A program made the position numbers and the translations under genes. From the NCBI RefSeq assembly GCF_963082495.1, contig NZ_CAUJAN010000001.1, forward strand, positions 124,001 to 188,000: a stretch of 64,000 bases of DNA. Reading direction: 5' to 3'. The number at the start of each line of letters is the position of its first letter. The stretch's first letter is position 1. Below the pieces are notes generated by a model. It did not search any database and was not told the DNA's origin. It was given only the letters and a program-made list of their open reading frames with translations. Below are positions 47,422 to 57,302 of this stretch, in pieces. The DNA comes from Methanobrevibacter sp. V74. GTDB lineage: Archaea > Methanobacteriota > Methanobacteria > Methanobacteriales > Methanobacteriaceae.

Positions 47422-48180
47422 ATGATTTTATCAGTTAATGATGTATTTTTTTCTTACAAGGATATTGAAGTACTAAGTGGAATAAATTTTACAGTTGAAG
47501 AGGGCGATTTTGTTTCTATTTTAGGGGTTAATGGTTCTGGGAAATCTACACTTTTAAAATGCATAAATAAAATATTAAACTATAAAAAAGGTTCTATTTT
47601 ATTAAATGATGAAGATATTGTGAGCATGGATAATTCAGAACTAGCACAAAAAATCGCTTATGTTCCTCAAAAAGTTCCCATTGAAAGATCAACAGTTTTT
47701 GATGCTATATTGCTAGGAAGAAGGCCATATATAACATGGAATGTTTCTGAAAGTGATATAAAACTAACAAAAAATATAATGAAGCTGTTAAATATAGAAT
47801 CTTATGCACTAAGATATATTAATAATCTTAGTGGTGGGGAATTACAAAAAGTTGTTTTGGCTCGTGCACTTGTTCAAGACCCTAAAATTCTTCTTCTCGA
47901 CGAACCTACAAGTGATTTAGATTTGAAAAATCAATATGAGGTAATGAATTTACTTAAAACAATTGCAAAAGATAAAAAAATAACTCCAATAATTGTTTTA
48001 CATGATATAAACTTAGCACTAAGATATTCTAATAAATTTATTTTACTAAAAGATGGGAAGGTTTTTAGTTGTGGTGGTGAAGATACTATTAATAGTGAGA
48101 GTATAAAGGAAGTATATGGTATTGATGCTTATGTTAAATATTTAAACGGTATTAAAACAGTTATTCCAAAACCATATTAA
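47422..48180 (+). CDS. ABC importer ATPase (FepC/BtuD type)
   Basis: This 252-residue ATPase has Walker A GVNGSGKST, the signature LSGGELQKVVLARALVQD, Walker B ILLLDEPTSDLD and the switch His in VLHDINLAL. It energises the permease encoded just upstream. The four genes form one operon that ends in the hairpin at 48199. Confidence 0.95.
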   Translation: MILSVNDVFFSYKDIEVLSGINFTVEEGDFVSILGVNGSGKSTLLKCINKILNYKKGSILLNDEDIVSMDNSELAQKIAYVPQKVPIERSTVFDAILLGRRPYITWNVSESDIKLTKNIMKLLNIESYALRYINNLSGGELQKVVLARALVQDPKILLLDEPTSDLDLKNQYEVMNLLKTIAKDKKITPIIVLHDINLALRYSNKFILLKDGKVFSCGGEDTINSESIKEVYGIDAYVKYLNGIKTVIPKPY

Positions 48181-48198
48181 TTAAAAAGCATTATATGT

Positions 48199-48260
48199 CC
48201 ATTATTGTATTAATTTTTCATTTTCCACTAATTGAATTAATACATAATGGTTTGTTTTTA
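48199..48260 (+). terminator. Terminator of the metal-importer operon
   Basis: CCATTATTGTATTAATT (48199-48215) pairs with AATTAATACATAATGG (48235-48250), with one bulged base, and is followed by TTTGTTTTT. It lies 18 bp after the ATPase stop. Confidence 0.6.
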
Positions 48261-48325
48261 GGCATTTTTATTTCCGATAATTATTATTTTTCTTTTAGCT
48301 CTAGTAATTTCTGAATAATTGCATT

Positions 48326-48346
48326 GAAAACATTCAGTATTGACAT
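48326..48346. repeat. 21-bp direct repeat, left copy
   Basis: Begins GAAAACATTCAGTATTGAC; an exact copy lies at 48832-48852. The pair brackets the small gene at 48421. The first 14 bases also occur at 38363-38376 in the island. Confidence 0.6.
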
Positions 48347-48420
48347 TAATTTTGCAAACCATAACTATAAATCTTAAAAATGCTAAATTTCTTAAAGAGA
48401 TAATTATTGGAGGTATTGAA

Positions 48421-48675
48421 ATGGGTGAACTGTCTAAACTTCCGAATATTGGTAAAGTATTAGCGGGACAATTAAATGAAGTTGGAATAAACACTGTCGA
48501 TGACTTGATTGATATTGGCAGTAAAGAAGCATGGTTAAAAATTAAAGGGATAGATGAAAGTGCATGTATAAATAGATTAATGGCATTGGAAGGAGCTATA
48601 CAGGATATTCGTTGGCATGACTTATCTGAAGATGATAAAAATAATTTAAAAGATTTTTATAATAACTATTTGTAA
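48421..48675 (+). CDS. TfoX C-terminal-domain (helix-hairpin-helix) protein
   Basis: This 84-residue protein is built of two helix-hairpin-helix-like units: LSKLPNIGKVLAGQLNEVGINTVDDLIDIGS and WLKIKGIDESACINRLMALEGAIQ, as in the stand-alone TfoX C-terminal family. It probably contacts nucleic acid. TTGGAGGT precedes the start. It is bracketed by the 21-bp direct repeat. Confidence 0.75.
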   Translation: MGELSKLPNIGKVLAGQLNEVGINTVDDLIDIGSKEAWLKIKGIDESACINRLMALEGAIQDIRWHDLSEDDKNNLKDFYNNYL

Positions 48676-48831
48676 GTAAATTTTTAAAAATATCCTTACT
48701 TGCAACGTGAAATTTTGTAGTACCTAACTAACCAAAAAATAGTTACTATACAATTTTTCGATGACCTACTTTAAATAAATATGGACTAACGTTAGTTTTC
48801 ATAACTTATGTTTGTTTTTAATAATTCAACG

Positions 48832-48852
48832 GAAAACATTCAGTATTGACAT
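48832..48852. repeat. 21-bp direct repeat, right copy
   Basis: Exact copy of 48326-48346. It sits in the 48676-49081 gap, which otherwise contains the MITE-like sequence at 48871-48983 and no gene. Confidence 0.6.
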
Positions 48853-48870
48853 ATTTTTTTTTAGATAAAA

Positions 48871-48983
48871 TTAAGAAAGGATTTTTAAAAATCCAGGTGA
48901 ATATCGAATTTTTAGTTTGTTTTATTTATATAATCCTTTATTTGCATAAAAATCAAATTATTTAAGATAAGGGGTTCTACAAG
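48871..48983. repeat. Diverged relative of the MITE-like element
   Basis: It aligns over its length with 33695-33808 (shared blocks include TTGTTTTATT and the right end TTCTACAAG). The left inverted end is degenerate, so this copy looks older. Confidence 0.35.
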
Positions 48984-49081
48984 GTTATCTTTTTAGATTT
49001 ACTCTTTTCCATGAATTTTATTATTGTGAATGTAAACAATTATATAATATGAGAGATTATTTTTTTTATTAGGTGATAATT

Positions 49082-49543
49082 ATAAGTAATGTATTAGTTG
49101 CTTATTTTTCAGCTAGTGGAGTTACCAAAAATGTAGCTGAGAAAATAGCTAATGAAAATGGATATGATGTATTCGAGATAGTGCCTGAAGAGTTTTATAT
49201 TGTTGCAGACTTAGATTATACCAATAAAGACTCAAGATCAACAATTGAAATGAACGATAAATCATTCAGACCTCCAATTGTTGAAACTTGTGATGTGAGT
49301 GGATATGATACTGTTGTTATCGGATTTCCTGTATGGTGGTATAAAGCACCTGCAATCATCAATACATTCATTGAAAGTGTAGATTTATCTGGAAAAACAA
49401 TCAAGGCATTTTACACTTCCGGAGGTTCTGGTATTGATAAATGTGTAAGTGATTTACAAGCAACTTACTCTGGACTTGACTTTGCAAAAGGAACACGCTT
49501 CACGAGGGATGTTTCAAAAGCAAAAGATTGGATTGAAGGATAA
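49082..49543 (+). CDS. Flavodoxin
   Basis: This 153-residue flavodoxin-like protein has an N-terminal VLVAYFSASGVTKNVAEKIA phosphate-binding loop, VVIGFPVWWYKAPAIINTFIES and FYTSGGSGIDKC. It carries FMN and serves as a low-potential carrier. Start: AGGTGA (49071-49076) lies 5 nt before an ATA at 49082 giving MSNVLVAYF; a GTG at 49073 is in frame but overlaps that ribosome site. A TATA-like run is at about 49040-49048. Confidence 0.85.
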   Translation: MSNVLVAYFSASGVTKNVAEKIANENGYDVFEIVPEEFYIVADLDYTNKDSRSTIEMNDKSFRPPIVETCDVSGYDTVVIGFPVWWYKAPAIINTFIESVDLSGKTIKAFYTSGGSGIDKCVSDLQATYSGLDFAKGTRFTRDVSKAKDWIEG

Positions 49544-50268
49544 ACTTAAAAAAATAAAATTAGGAAAGAACTAATCTTTCATATCCATTATATGGGATTC
49601 ATCATTGATTTTGACTGTAATATTCTAAGAACTGCCAAAACTTAATTCCGTACTGTCTAAATTAATTGTATGATCAGTGTTGATTATGGGAATGATGCGA
49701 TGCTGTAGCTGGAGAATCTTCAGCTATTGGGAGCTTGAAGTTTGTTTGATGGATGTAGAAGTTCCAACATCAGCATTTCCACTCATATTTTGATAGATAA
49801 ATGCTCCACATAAATCAAGATATTCGCTTCAGGGGTCTATTTCAACCACTTGTCCAAGTTAGATAACATTGGTTAATTCAATGCTATTTTTGCATTGGAT
49901 TCAGTTGAACATTTAATGTTGCTTTTCCATAATTGCTGCATTGTGTTGAACTGCTACTTTCACTATTTGCTTCACAATCAGTTATAAAATATTCCTAGAT
50001 CATTTATTGTTTGTTATTGCATAAGCTCTTATACGAAATTATTTAATAGCTATAATTGCAGTTGTTACTTTTCTTCATAATATATTTTATACAGTATATT
50101 AAAAATCAGTCAAAAATTTAAATTTCGTTTTAAAATTTTTTTTATAAATTTAATTTAATGTGTTTATTCAAATGTTCGTTTAAACATAATTTAAATTCTA
50201 AATGAAACTAAAGATATTTAAAACTTTAATTACATACTGTTTAATATAATTTATAGGAATATAGAATT
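49544..50268. other. 725-bp gap with probable decayed coding DNA
   Basis: No open gene. The minus strand between about 49930 and 49690 shows short protein-like stretches in shifting frames, such as DLCGAFIYQNMSGNADVGTS, which resemble Ser/Thr/Asn-rich surface proteins. I cannot identify the family. TATA-like sequence near 50240-50250 belongs to the next gene. Confidence 0.3.
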
Positions 50269-51756
50269 ATGGCAGACAAAAACGAATGGGGCAGTAACAT
50301 GTCATTCATACTTGCAATGATAGGTTCTGCAGTTGGTCTTGGAAACATTTGGAGGTATCCTTATGTACTTTATTCAAATGGGGGTGGTGCATTTTACATT
50401 CCGTATATTGTAGCTATCCTTTTAATGGGTATTCCATTTTTAATTTTAGAGTATGGTGTAGGATATAATTTCAAGTCTTCTTTTGCAAAGGCGGTAAAGA
50501 AGATTAACTCTAAATGTGAGTATATTGGCTGGTTTTTACCAGTTGCGGTTTTTATGATTATGATTTATTACTCAGCTATTTTAGGTTGGGATGGAATTTA
50601 CATTATTTTAAGTTTCTTTAAGGGTTGGGGAGCAGATCCTAATTCTTATTTCATAACTTCTGTTCTACAATCTAGCGACTCTTATTTAGGATTATTACAG
50701 TTCGTTCCATTAGTTGCAGTTGCAATGCTTGCTGGTTGGGTAATTATTTGGTTTATTTCACATAGGGACTTAGAAGCGGGTCTTGGAAAGGTATCCAAAG
50801 TTTTAGTGCCTTTATTATTTATTATAATGGTAATCATTGTTGGATTTTCACTGACTTTGCCTGGTGCTTCAATTGGTCTATCTGAGCTATTTAATCCTGA
50901 TTGGTCTTTACTTACACATTTTGAAATTTGGATGGCTGCATTTGGTCAGATTGTTTTTTCGTTGAGTTTGGGAATGTCGATTGCATTTACATTTGCAAGT
51001 TATACTAAAGACGATTCTGATTTGGTTACAAACACTATTTCAATTGTTCTTGCAAATTCTTTGTTTGAAAACTTTGCAGCATTGGGTGTTTTCTCAATTT
51101 TAGGTTATATGTCTTTGCAATCCGGTACAGCAGTAGCTGACCTTGTAACTCAGGGAACTGGACTTGTATTTATTGCATATCCTACAGTATTTAATGTACT
51201 GGGCAATTGGGCATTTATTTTAGGTCCACTGTTCTTCTTAACAGTTTATCTGGCGGGCCTTACAAGTATTTTATCTACTATTGAGCCGTTGTCTTTTTCA
51301 ATTCAGAATAAGTTCGGTCTTTCAAGAGGAAAAACAATGACAGTATTGATTGTTGTTGGTGCAGCAGTGTCTATGCTTTATGCTACTGGATATGGTGGAT
51401 CTCTTCTTGGATTTGTAGATACATTTATTAACCAAATTGCATTGTTGTTGGGTGTAGTTGCTGAATGTATCATATTTGCTTGGATATTCAAAGCCGAAAA
51501 ACTAATTGACTTTTTAAATTCACACAGCAAAACAATTAAACTTGGTAAATGGTGGTTAGTGATTGTTAAATATATTCTTCCAGTTTTCATAGCTGTTATT
51601 TGGATTGGTGGAATGATTGACGTATTTAATAACGGTTCTATCGACCAATTAAATTTCACGATTATTTCAGCGTTGATATTGGTAATAGCAAGTTTAATGT
51701 TCACAATTCTTCCGGCACGTAATCCTGAATGGGATAATGCTAAAGAGAGAGTTTAA
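50269..51756 (+). CDS. NSS-family sodium-dependent transporter
   Basis: This 495-residue transporter has about twelve hydrophobic helices. The N terminus is WGSNMSFILAMIGSAVGLGNIWRYPYVLYSNGGGAF, the hallmark of sodium:neurotransmitter (amino-acid) symporters, with FSLSLGMSIAFTFASY and GLTSILSTIEP later. It likely imports an amino acid with sodium. No partner gene; an NSS gene alone is usual. Confidence 0.9.
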   Translation: MADKNEWGSNMSFILAMIGSAVGLGNIWRYPYVLYSNGGGAFYIPYIVAILLMGIPFLILEYGVGYNFKSSFAKAVKKINSKCEYIGWFLPVAVFMIMIYYSAILGWDGIYIILSFFKGWGADPNSYFITSVLQSSDSYLGLLQFVPLVAVAMLAGWVIIWFISHRDLEAGLGKVSKVLVPLLFIIMVIIVGFSLTLPGASIGLSELFNPDWSLLTHFEIWMAAFGQIVFSLSLGMSIAFTFASYTKDDSDLVTNTISIVLANSLFENFAALGVFSILGYMSLQSGTAVADLVTQGTGLVFIAYPTVFNVLGNWAFILGPLFFLTVYLAGLTSILSTIEPLSFSIQNKFGLSRGKTMTVLIVVGAAVSMLYATGYGGSLLGFVDTFINQIALLLGVVAECIIFAWIFKAEKLIDFLNSHSKTIKLGKWWLVIVKYILPVFIAVIWIGGMIDVFNNGSIDQLNFTIISALILVIASLMFTILPARNPEWDNAKERV

Positions 51757-51956
51757 GTAAAATATTTGCTTAACTCATTTTTTTCTTTTTTTTCTAGGGT
51801 AACGGTTTCAACACCATTTTTTTCGTCATAAATCCTTTCATAATTATTTTCATGAGAATCAGCATTGCCGGCCTCTTCTGTGTAGTATACTCCCAGTATC
51901 AACCCTAATACTGAAAGTAAAAATATAATGAGGATAACGGTGTTTTTTATATTCAT
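51753..51956 (-). CDS. Small single-pass membrane protein
   Basis: About 67 residues from MNIKNTVILIIFLLSVLGLILG, one hydrophobic helix, then an acidic tail ending KEKNELSKYFT. Its 3' end overlaps the NSS stop by 4 bp. A TATA-like element on this strand at 51972-51989 would put the start of transcription near the chosen ATG, so a leaderless message is possible; ATGs at 51971 and 51992 are alternatives. Function unknown. Confidence 0.5.
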   Translation of the reverse strand: MNIKNTVILIIFLLSVLGLILGVYYTEEAGNADSHENNYERIYDEKNGVETVTLEKKEKNELSKYFT

Positions 51957-52052
51957 GATTAATAGTAACATTTTTATAATATATAAGTGCAACAGAAAAA
52001 TATTTTAACAGCTATATTCAAATATCTATTGAAAGTTTAATGAGGTGAAAAT

Positions 52053-52427
52053 ATGAAAGGCTTTATTTTATTAATAATTGCAATCATTGCAGCAATATTG
52101 CTCGTTGGTGGTGCAGCCGCATTCTATTTTATTAAGAATGCAGGAATCAGTACTGATGATGCGGATTCAGATGCGGTAAATGATGTGGTAGATAAAGTAA
52201 GTAATGTTACATCTTCTGGAAGTTCCAACTCTTCATCAGATGATTCAGACAGCATTGTTGATGATATTGTAAGTGAAGAAGTTAAATTCAATGCTCAAAA
52301 TGGTGAAGGATACTATCGTGAAGTAACATATAAGGATGGAGGATTTAGACAGTATGATACTGATTCCGGCAAATTGATAGGTTCATCCTATGGTTCCGAT
52401 CAGGGTAAACTTCCAAGCATGGAATGA
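52053..52427 (+). CDS. Membrane-anchored Ser/Asp-rich hypothetical protein
   Basis: This 124-residue protein has an N-terminal helix (residues 4-28), a Ser/Asp-rich linker (about 38-75) and a small C-terminal domain with YYREVTYKDGGFRQYDTDSGKLIGSSYG. TGAGGTGA precedes the start. Probably surface-exposed. The next gene starts 1 bp after its stop. Confidence 0.6.
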   Translation: MKGFILLIIAIIAAILLVGGAAAFYFIKNAGISTDDADSDAVNDVVDKVSNVTSSGSSNSSSDDSDSIVDDIVSEEVKFNAQNGEGYYREVTYKDGGFRQYDTDSGKLIGSSYGSDQGKLPSME

Positions 52428-52428
52428 G

Positions 52429-52716
52429 ATGATGATTTTTGAAGAATTGTTAAATCATTTTGAAATTAGGGAAACTTTCCCTAATTACCTTTTAAATCAA
52501 ACATTCAACGATGTCTTTTTAGAGGGAGATATAACTAAAAAAGATAATATTTATGAAATAACAGTTACAACTCGCCAGGACTTGACCCATATGATGTTTA
52601 TCAAACCGCGCGAGGAGTTTCCGGTTGTTATAATGTCTATTCTTCCTAACGGGCTTTTAAATGGAATGAAGTTTGGTCAAAATAAAGGTGATGAAATTCC
52701 GATTAATAAATTATAA
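52429..52716 (+). CDS. Small hypothetical protein
   Basis: About 95 residues from MMIFEELLNHFEIRETFPNY, then NIYEITVTTRQDLTHMMFIKP and SILPNGLLNGMKFGQNKGDEIPI. The start at 52429 (or 52432) is chosen because an earlier in-frame ATG lies well inside the preceding gene. No family recognised; coupled to the upstream gene. Confidence 0.5.
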   Translation: MMIFEELLNHFEIRETFPNYLLNQTFNDVFLEGDITKKDNIYEITVTTRQDLTHMMFIKPREEFPVVIMSILPNGLLNGMKFGQNKGDEIPINKL

Positions 52717-52792
52717 CACTATTTTTAACTATTTTTATATAATATTAACTTCTAAAATTACATTATAGTAATTTAATAATTTTGTTGATATC

Positions 52793-53521
52793 ATGGACAA
52801 AAAAGAGTTAATTAACAGTGGAAAAGTAAAAAGCGTATTTGCTACTGATAAAGATGATGAAGTCATAATCGAGTTTAGAGATGATATGACTGCTGGTGAT
52901 GGTGAGAGAAAAGAGGTTATGAATGATAAAGGAGCTTATAATGCTGTGATTTCTGCTAAAATCTTTAAAGTTTTAGATGAAAATGGCATTGCAACTCAAT
53001 TTGTCGACTTAATCGAACCTAATGTCATGCTTGCAAAAAAGCTTGAAATGATTCCAATCGAGGTCATTGTAAGAAATATCGCAACTGGTAGTCTAGTTAG
53101 AAAATATCCCCTTGAAGATGGCACTAAATTAGAACCTCCCATTTTACAAATGGACTTTAAAGCAGATGAATACCATGACCCGATGCTTAATGATTCCATT
53201 ATCAAATCCTTAGGAATAGCTACTCAAGAAGAAATTGATATTTTAACCGAAGAAGCTTTGAAAATCAATGAAATATTAATTGAATTCTTTGAAGATGCAG
53301 GAATTATCCTAGTTGATTTTAAGGTTGAATTCGGTAAGGATGTTAATGGAAACATTCTTTTAGGTGATGAAATATCTCCTGACAGTTGCAGATTATGGGA
53401 CAGTAAAACCCTGCACATGCTTGATAAAGAATTGTTCAGAAAAGGCAAGGATGATGAAGTAATGGATGCTTATATTGAAGTATATAATAGAATCCTCACA
53501 GATGAAGAAAAGGTGATTTAA
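52793..53521 (+). CDS. purC: SAICAR synthase PurC
   Basis: PurC joins aspartate to CAIR in purine synthesis. The 242-residue protein has VKSVFATDKDDEVIIEFRDDMTAGDG, IEVIVRNIATGSLVRKYP, LVDFKVEFGKD and GDEISPDSCRLWD. It leads a tight run purC-purS-purQ-cobA-glmS. Confidence 0.95.
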   Translation: MDKKELINSGKVKSVFATDKDDEVIIEFRDDMTAGDGERKEVMNDKGAYNAVISAKIFKVLDENGIATQFVDLIEPNVMLAKKLEMIPIEVIVRNIATGSLVRKYPLEDGTKLEPPILQMDFKADEYHDPMLNDSIIKSLGIATQEEIDILTEEALKINEILIEFFEDAGIILVDFKVEFGKDVNGNILLGDEISPDSCRLWDSKTLHMLDKELFRKGKDDEVMDAYIEVYNRILTDEEKVI

Positions 53522-53788
53522 ATGTTATTCGATATTGAAGTTAAAATTTCACTTAAAAGTGGCATGTTAAACCCTGAAGCCACTACAATTGAGAGATCTT
53601 TAGAATTATTAGGTTATAATGTTAAGAATGTAAGGACTAAGGAAATTCTCACATTCCAAATGGAAGGGGAAGACCGGGAGGTAATAAGAGCTAACGCTAC
53701 TGACATGTGCGAAAGATTGCTCTGTAATCCGGTTATTCATAATTATAAAATCAGCGTTATTCCACAAAACTCCGCTTGCGGTAAATAG
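53522..53788 (+). CDS. purS: FGAM synthase subunit PurS
   Basis: This 88-residue protein has [27 protein letters not shown] and [17 protein letters not shown], the PurS fold. It bridges PurL and PurQ in the archaeal/Gram-positive type FGAR amidotransferase. It directly abuts purC. Confidence 0.95.
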   Translation: MLFDIEVKISLKSGMLNPEATTIERSLELLGYNVKNVRTKEILTFQMEGEDREVIRANATDMCERLLCNPVIHNYKISVIPQNSACGK

Positions 53789-53796
53789 GTGTAAAA

Positions 53797-54441
53797 ATGA
53801 AAATTGGAGTAATCAGATTTCCGGGAACCAATTGTGACCGTGATGTGGCACAAGCATGTGAACTTGCAGGTCTCACACCTGAATATGTCTGGTGGAGTGA
53901 AGAAAAATTAACAGACTATGATGGCATTGTCATTCCTGGAGGATTTTCATATGGGGATTACCTAAGGGCAGGTGCAATTGCATCTATCACTCCGATCATT
54001 GATGGAATCAGGCAATTGGTAAAGGAAGAAAAACCTGTTTTAGGAATATGTAACGGTGCACAGATTTTAGGTGAAATTGGACTTGTTCCAGGCATTTTCA
54101 TTACAAATGAAACTCCCAAATTCAATTGTGAATGGTCTAGATTAAAAGTCGCCACCAATAGGACTCCATTTACAAAAGCATTTAAGAAAGACCAGATTAT
54201 TGATCTTCCGATTGCACATGCTGAAGGGAGATTTTACACAGAGGACATTGATTTGTTAAAAGACCAAGACCAAATCGTTTTACAATTTGAAGGTAAAAAC
54301 CCTAATGGTTCTATGGAAGCTATTACAAGTGTCTGCGATGAATCAGGTCTTGTCTGTGCAATGATGCCTCACCCTGAAAGAGCATGTGAGGAAATATTTG
54401 GTTCAGATGATGGTTTGAACTTCTTTAAAGGATTTTTATAA
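53797..54441 (+). CDS. purQ: FGAM synthase glutaminase subunit PurQ
   Basis: This 214-residue class I glutamine amidotransferase has [29 protein letters not shown], the nucleophile in [10 protein letters not shown], and the His-Glu pair in [11 protein letters not shown]. It supplies ammonia to PurL. purL is not in the window. Confidence 0.95.
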   Translation: MKIGVIRFPGTNCDRDVAQACELAGLTPEYVWWSEEKLTDYDGIVIPGGFSYGDYLRAGAIASITPIIDGIRQLVKEEKPVLGICNGAQILGEIGLVPGIFITNETPKFNCEWSRLKVATNRTPFTKAFKKDQIIDLPIAHAEGRFYTEDIDLLKDQDQIVLQFEGKNPNGSMEAITSVCDESGLVCAMMPHPERACEEIFGSDDGLNFFKGFL

Positions 54442-54450
54442 AGTGATTAT

Positions 54451-55167
54451 ATGGTAGTTTATTTGATTGGTGCAGGACCTGGAGATGCTGATTTAATAAC
54501 TCTTAAAGCTGTAAAAGCTCTAAATAAAGCTGATGTTATTTTATACGATTATTTGGCTAATGAAGAAATATTGGCTCATGCTCCTGAAACAGTTGAAAGA
54601 ATTTATGTGGGTAAAAAAGCAGGTGAGCATTACAAAACTCAAAATCAAATTAATGAGTTAATAATCGAGCAGGCCCAGACTCATGAAAATGTTGTTAGAC
54701 TTAAAGGAGGAGATCCTTTTGTCTTTGGAAGAGGTGGAGAAGAAATATTGGCTTTAATGGAACATGATATCAAATTTGAAGTAATTCCAGGTGTAACTTC
54801 CGCTATTGGAGCGCCAACCTCTCTTGGACTGCCTGTAACTCACAGAGCATTAGCAACCTCAGTCACTATTGTAACAGGTCATGAAGATCCAACAAAACCT
54901 GAAAGTCAAGTGCACTGGGATTATACTGCTGATACTTTAATAATATTGATGGGTATTGGAAATATTAAAGAGAATACCTCGGAAATCATGAGATATCGTT
55001 CAGCTGACACACCGGTATGTGTTGTTGAAAATGGAACATTGGCTAATGAAAATCTTTTATTTGGAACATTAGAGGATATTTCGGATAAAAAAATCAACAC
55101 TCCAGCCATCATGATAATTGGAGAGGTTGTAAATTTGTATAGGGATATTTACGATTATCAAAGGTGA
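54451..55167 (+). CDS. cobA: Uroporphyrinogen-III C-methyltransferase
   Basis: This 238-residue SAM-dependent enzyme methylates uroporphyrinogen III twice to precorrin-2, the branch toward siroheme, cobamide and F430. [38 protein letters not shown] and [22 protein letters not shown] are family motifs. No fused siroheme domains. It sits between purQ and glmS. Confidence 0.95.
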   Translation: MVVYLIGAGPGDADLITLKAVKALNKADVILYDYLANEEILAHAPETVERIYVGKKAGEHYKTQNQINELIIEQAQTHENVVRLKGGDPFVFGRGGEEILALMEHDIKFEVIPGVTSAIGAPTSLGLPVTHRALATSVTIVTGHEDPTKPESQVHWDYTADTLIILMGIGNIKENTSEIMRYRSADTPVCVVENGTLANENLLFGTLEDISDKKINTPAIMIIGEVVNLYRDIYDYQR

Positions 55168-55172
55168 TTTAA

Positions 55173-56957
55173 ATGTGCGGAATTGTAGGATGTATATTGA
55201 AAGAGGATAATGATGTAGCTCCTATTCTTTTTGAGTCCATATCCAAATTAGAATATAGGGGATATGATTCCATTGGTTTGGCTACATTTTTTGAAGATAA
55301 GATACATATTAAAAAGGATGAAGGCAAAATAGAAGAAGTTGACAAAAAATTAGATCTTGAAGACATGCCGGGAAGCTTTGGAATTGCACATGTAAGGTGG
55401 GCAACACATGGAAATCCATCCAAACTCAATTCACACCCTCATGTTGATGAAGACAATACTGTAGCTGTTGTTCATAATGGTATTATTGAAAATTACTTGG
55501 AAATTAAAGAAAAATTAATTCTTGAAGGTCATGTATTCAAATCAGACACCGATACAGAAGTCATTGCACATTTGATTCAAAAATTCATGAACGAGAAATT
55601 TGATTTGGAACATGCTGCTAGAAAAACAATTGATGTTATTGAAGGATCTTATGCAATTGCCGCAATATCCGTTAACGAACCTGATAAAATTGTTGCAACA
55701 CGTAAAGACTCACCATTGATTGTTGGAATAGGTGAAGACGGTTATTATCTTGCATCTGATTCACCAGCTATTTTAAAATATACCCGTGATATAATTTTTC
55801 CTGAAAAAGGAGAAATAGTCATTTTAGATAAAGAAGGTTTTGTTGTTCATGATGAATTTGATAATATGGTCAACAAAGAGATAGTCACCATTGATTGGAC
55901 TCCTGAAATGGCTGAAAAAGAAGGTTATGATCACTTCATGATTAAAGAGATTAATGAACAGGCAATAGCTGTTAAAAACACATTAACTCAAAAGGACAAC
56001 ATTCAAAAGATCATTGATGATGTGGGTGATGTTCAAAGGATTTGTTTTGTAGCATGCGGAACCTCTTATCATGCATCTTTGACAGGCAAATATTTAATCG
56101 AATCTCTTGCAGGCATTCCGACTGATGTTATACTTGCATCTGAATTCAAATACTCCGCCAATACTTTAAATGACAAAACATTAGTGATATTCATATCACA
56201 GTCTGGTGAAACTGCAGATTCTCTTAAAGCTTTAGACATGGCCAATCAGACTTCAAAAACATTAGGTGTTGTTAATGTTGTGGGATCATCAATTACTAGA
56301 CGTGCAAAATATGTTATTCAAACTCAAGCGGGTCCTGAAATTAGTGTGGCGGCAACAAAAACCTATGTTGCACAGTTAACCGCAATTTATTTATTCGCAG
56401 CACTGTTGTCTAAAAATGTCGGACTTTTAAATGAGATTTATAGGGTGCCTGAATTCATTGATGAGGCGTTGGAGAGTGTTGAGTTAGTAAAAGACTTATC
56501 AAAAAGATATAATTATGCTCGTGACTTTTTCTATTTGGGTAGAGGATATTCATACCCTACAGCATTGGAAGGTGCTTTGAAACTTAAAGAAATCACCTAT
56601 ATTCATGGTGAAGGTTATGCTGCAGGAGAACTTAAGCACGGTCCTTTAGCTTTAATTGATAAAGACATTCCGGTGGTTGTTGTTATTCCTCCTGGAGAAA
56701 GTTATAGAAAAACAATGAGTAATTTGGAGGAAGTTAAGTCTAGAGGTGCTAATGTATTGGCTATTGGTTCTTGTGATGATGAATCTCTTAAATCAAAGGC
56801 CAATAATGTAATTGGAATAAATGGCAACGTTAAAGAAATTATTGCGCCATTGGTTTATATTGTGCCTTTGCAGCTGATAGCATATTATATTACTCTTGAA
56901 AAGGGTCACGACCCGGATAAACCTAAAAACTTGGCTAAATGCGTAACAGTAGAATAA
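55173..56957 (+). CDS. glmS: Glucosamine-6-phosphate synthase GlmS
   Basis: GlmS uses glutamine to convert fructose 6-phosphate to glucosamine 6-phosphate, the entry to amino-sugar and pseudomurein synthesis. The 594-residue protein starts MCGIVGCIL with the catalytic cysteine at position 2, has HVRWATHGNPS and SHPHVDE in the glutaminase domain, then two SIS domains (FVACGTSYHASL, ISQSGETADSLKAL, HGPLALID) and ends DKPKNLAKCVTVE as expected. Confidence 0.95.
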   Translation: MCGIVGCILKEDNDVAPILFESISKLEYRGYDSIGLATFFEDKIHIKKDEGKIEEVDKKLDLEDMPGSFGIAHVRWATHGNPSKLNSHPHVDEDNTVAVVHNGIIENYLEIKEKLILEGHVFKSDTDTEVIAHLIQKFMNEKFDLEHAARKTIDVIEGSYAIAAISVNEPDKIVATRKDSPLIVGIGEDGYYLASDSPAILKYTRDIIFPEKGEIVILDKEGFVVHDEFDNMVNKEIVTIDWTPEMAEKEGYDHFMIKEINEQAIAVKNTLTQKDNIQKIIDDVGDVQRICFVACGTSYHASLTGKYLIESLAGIPTDVILASEFKYSANTLNDKTLVIFISQSGETADSLKALDMANQTSKTLGVVNVVGSSITRRAKYVIQTQAGPEISVAATKTYVAQLTAIYLFAALLSKNVGLLNEIYRVPEFIDEALESVELVKDLSKRYNYARDFFYLGRGYSYPTALEGALKLKEITYIHGEGYAAGELKHGPLALIDKDIPVVVVIPPGESYRKTMSNLEEVKSRGANVLAIGSCDDESLKSKANNVIGINGNVKEIIAPLVYIVPLQLIAYYITLEKGHDPDKPKNLAKCVTVE

Positions 56958-57302
56958 CCATTTTCTACTTTCAATTTTTATTTTAAATGTTTAAATTACT
57001 TTTTTTTATCTAATCTGGGCTGATTTAATTCAAATTACTTTAAACAATATATTTTTTAAAATAATCATTTATAATTGCCAGATGCATGTATTCACTTTGC
57101 AATACTTTAAAGCTATAATTTTCAATCGAAATCAATCTTTTGTTATTAATTTTAAGTAATATGAGCTTTTTATTATATTTATATTCTTTATATGGATTAT
57201 TTTTTATGAATTAGGCTTATTTGAGCTTTTTTTAAAAATCAAAAGCTTTTTATACAAAAAAGTAAAATAGAGTATAATACAAAAATATATGTGGAGTTAT
57301 AT
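56958..57302 (+). other. Intergenic gap before the adhesin gene
   Basis: AT-rich, no gene. A TATA-like TTTTTATACAAAA at about 57248-57260, some 45 bp before the start codon, is the likely adhesin promoter. Confidence 0.4.
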
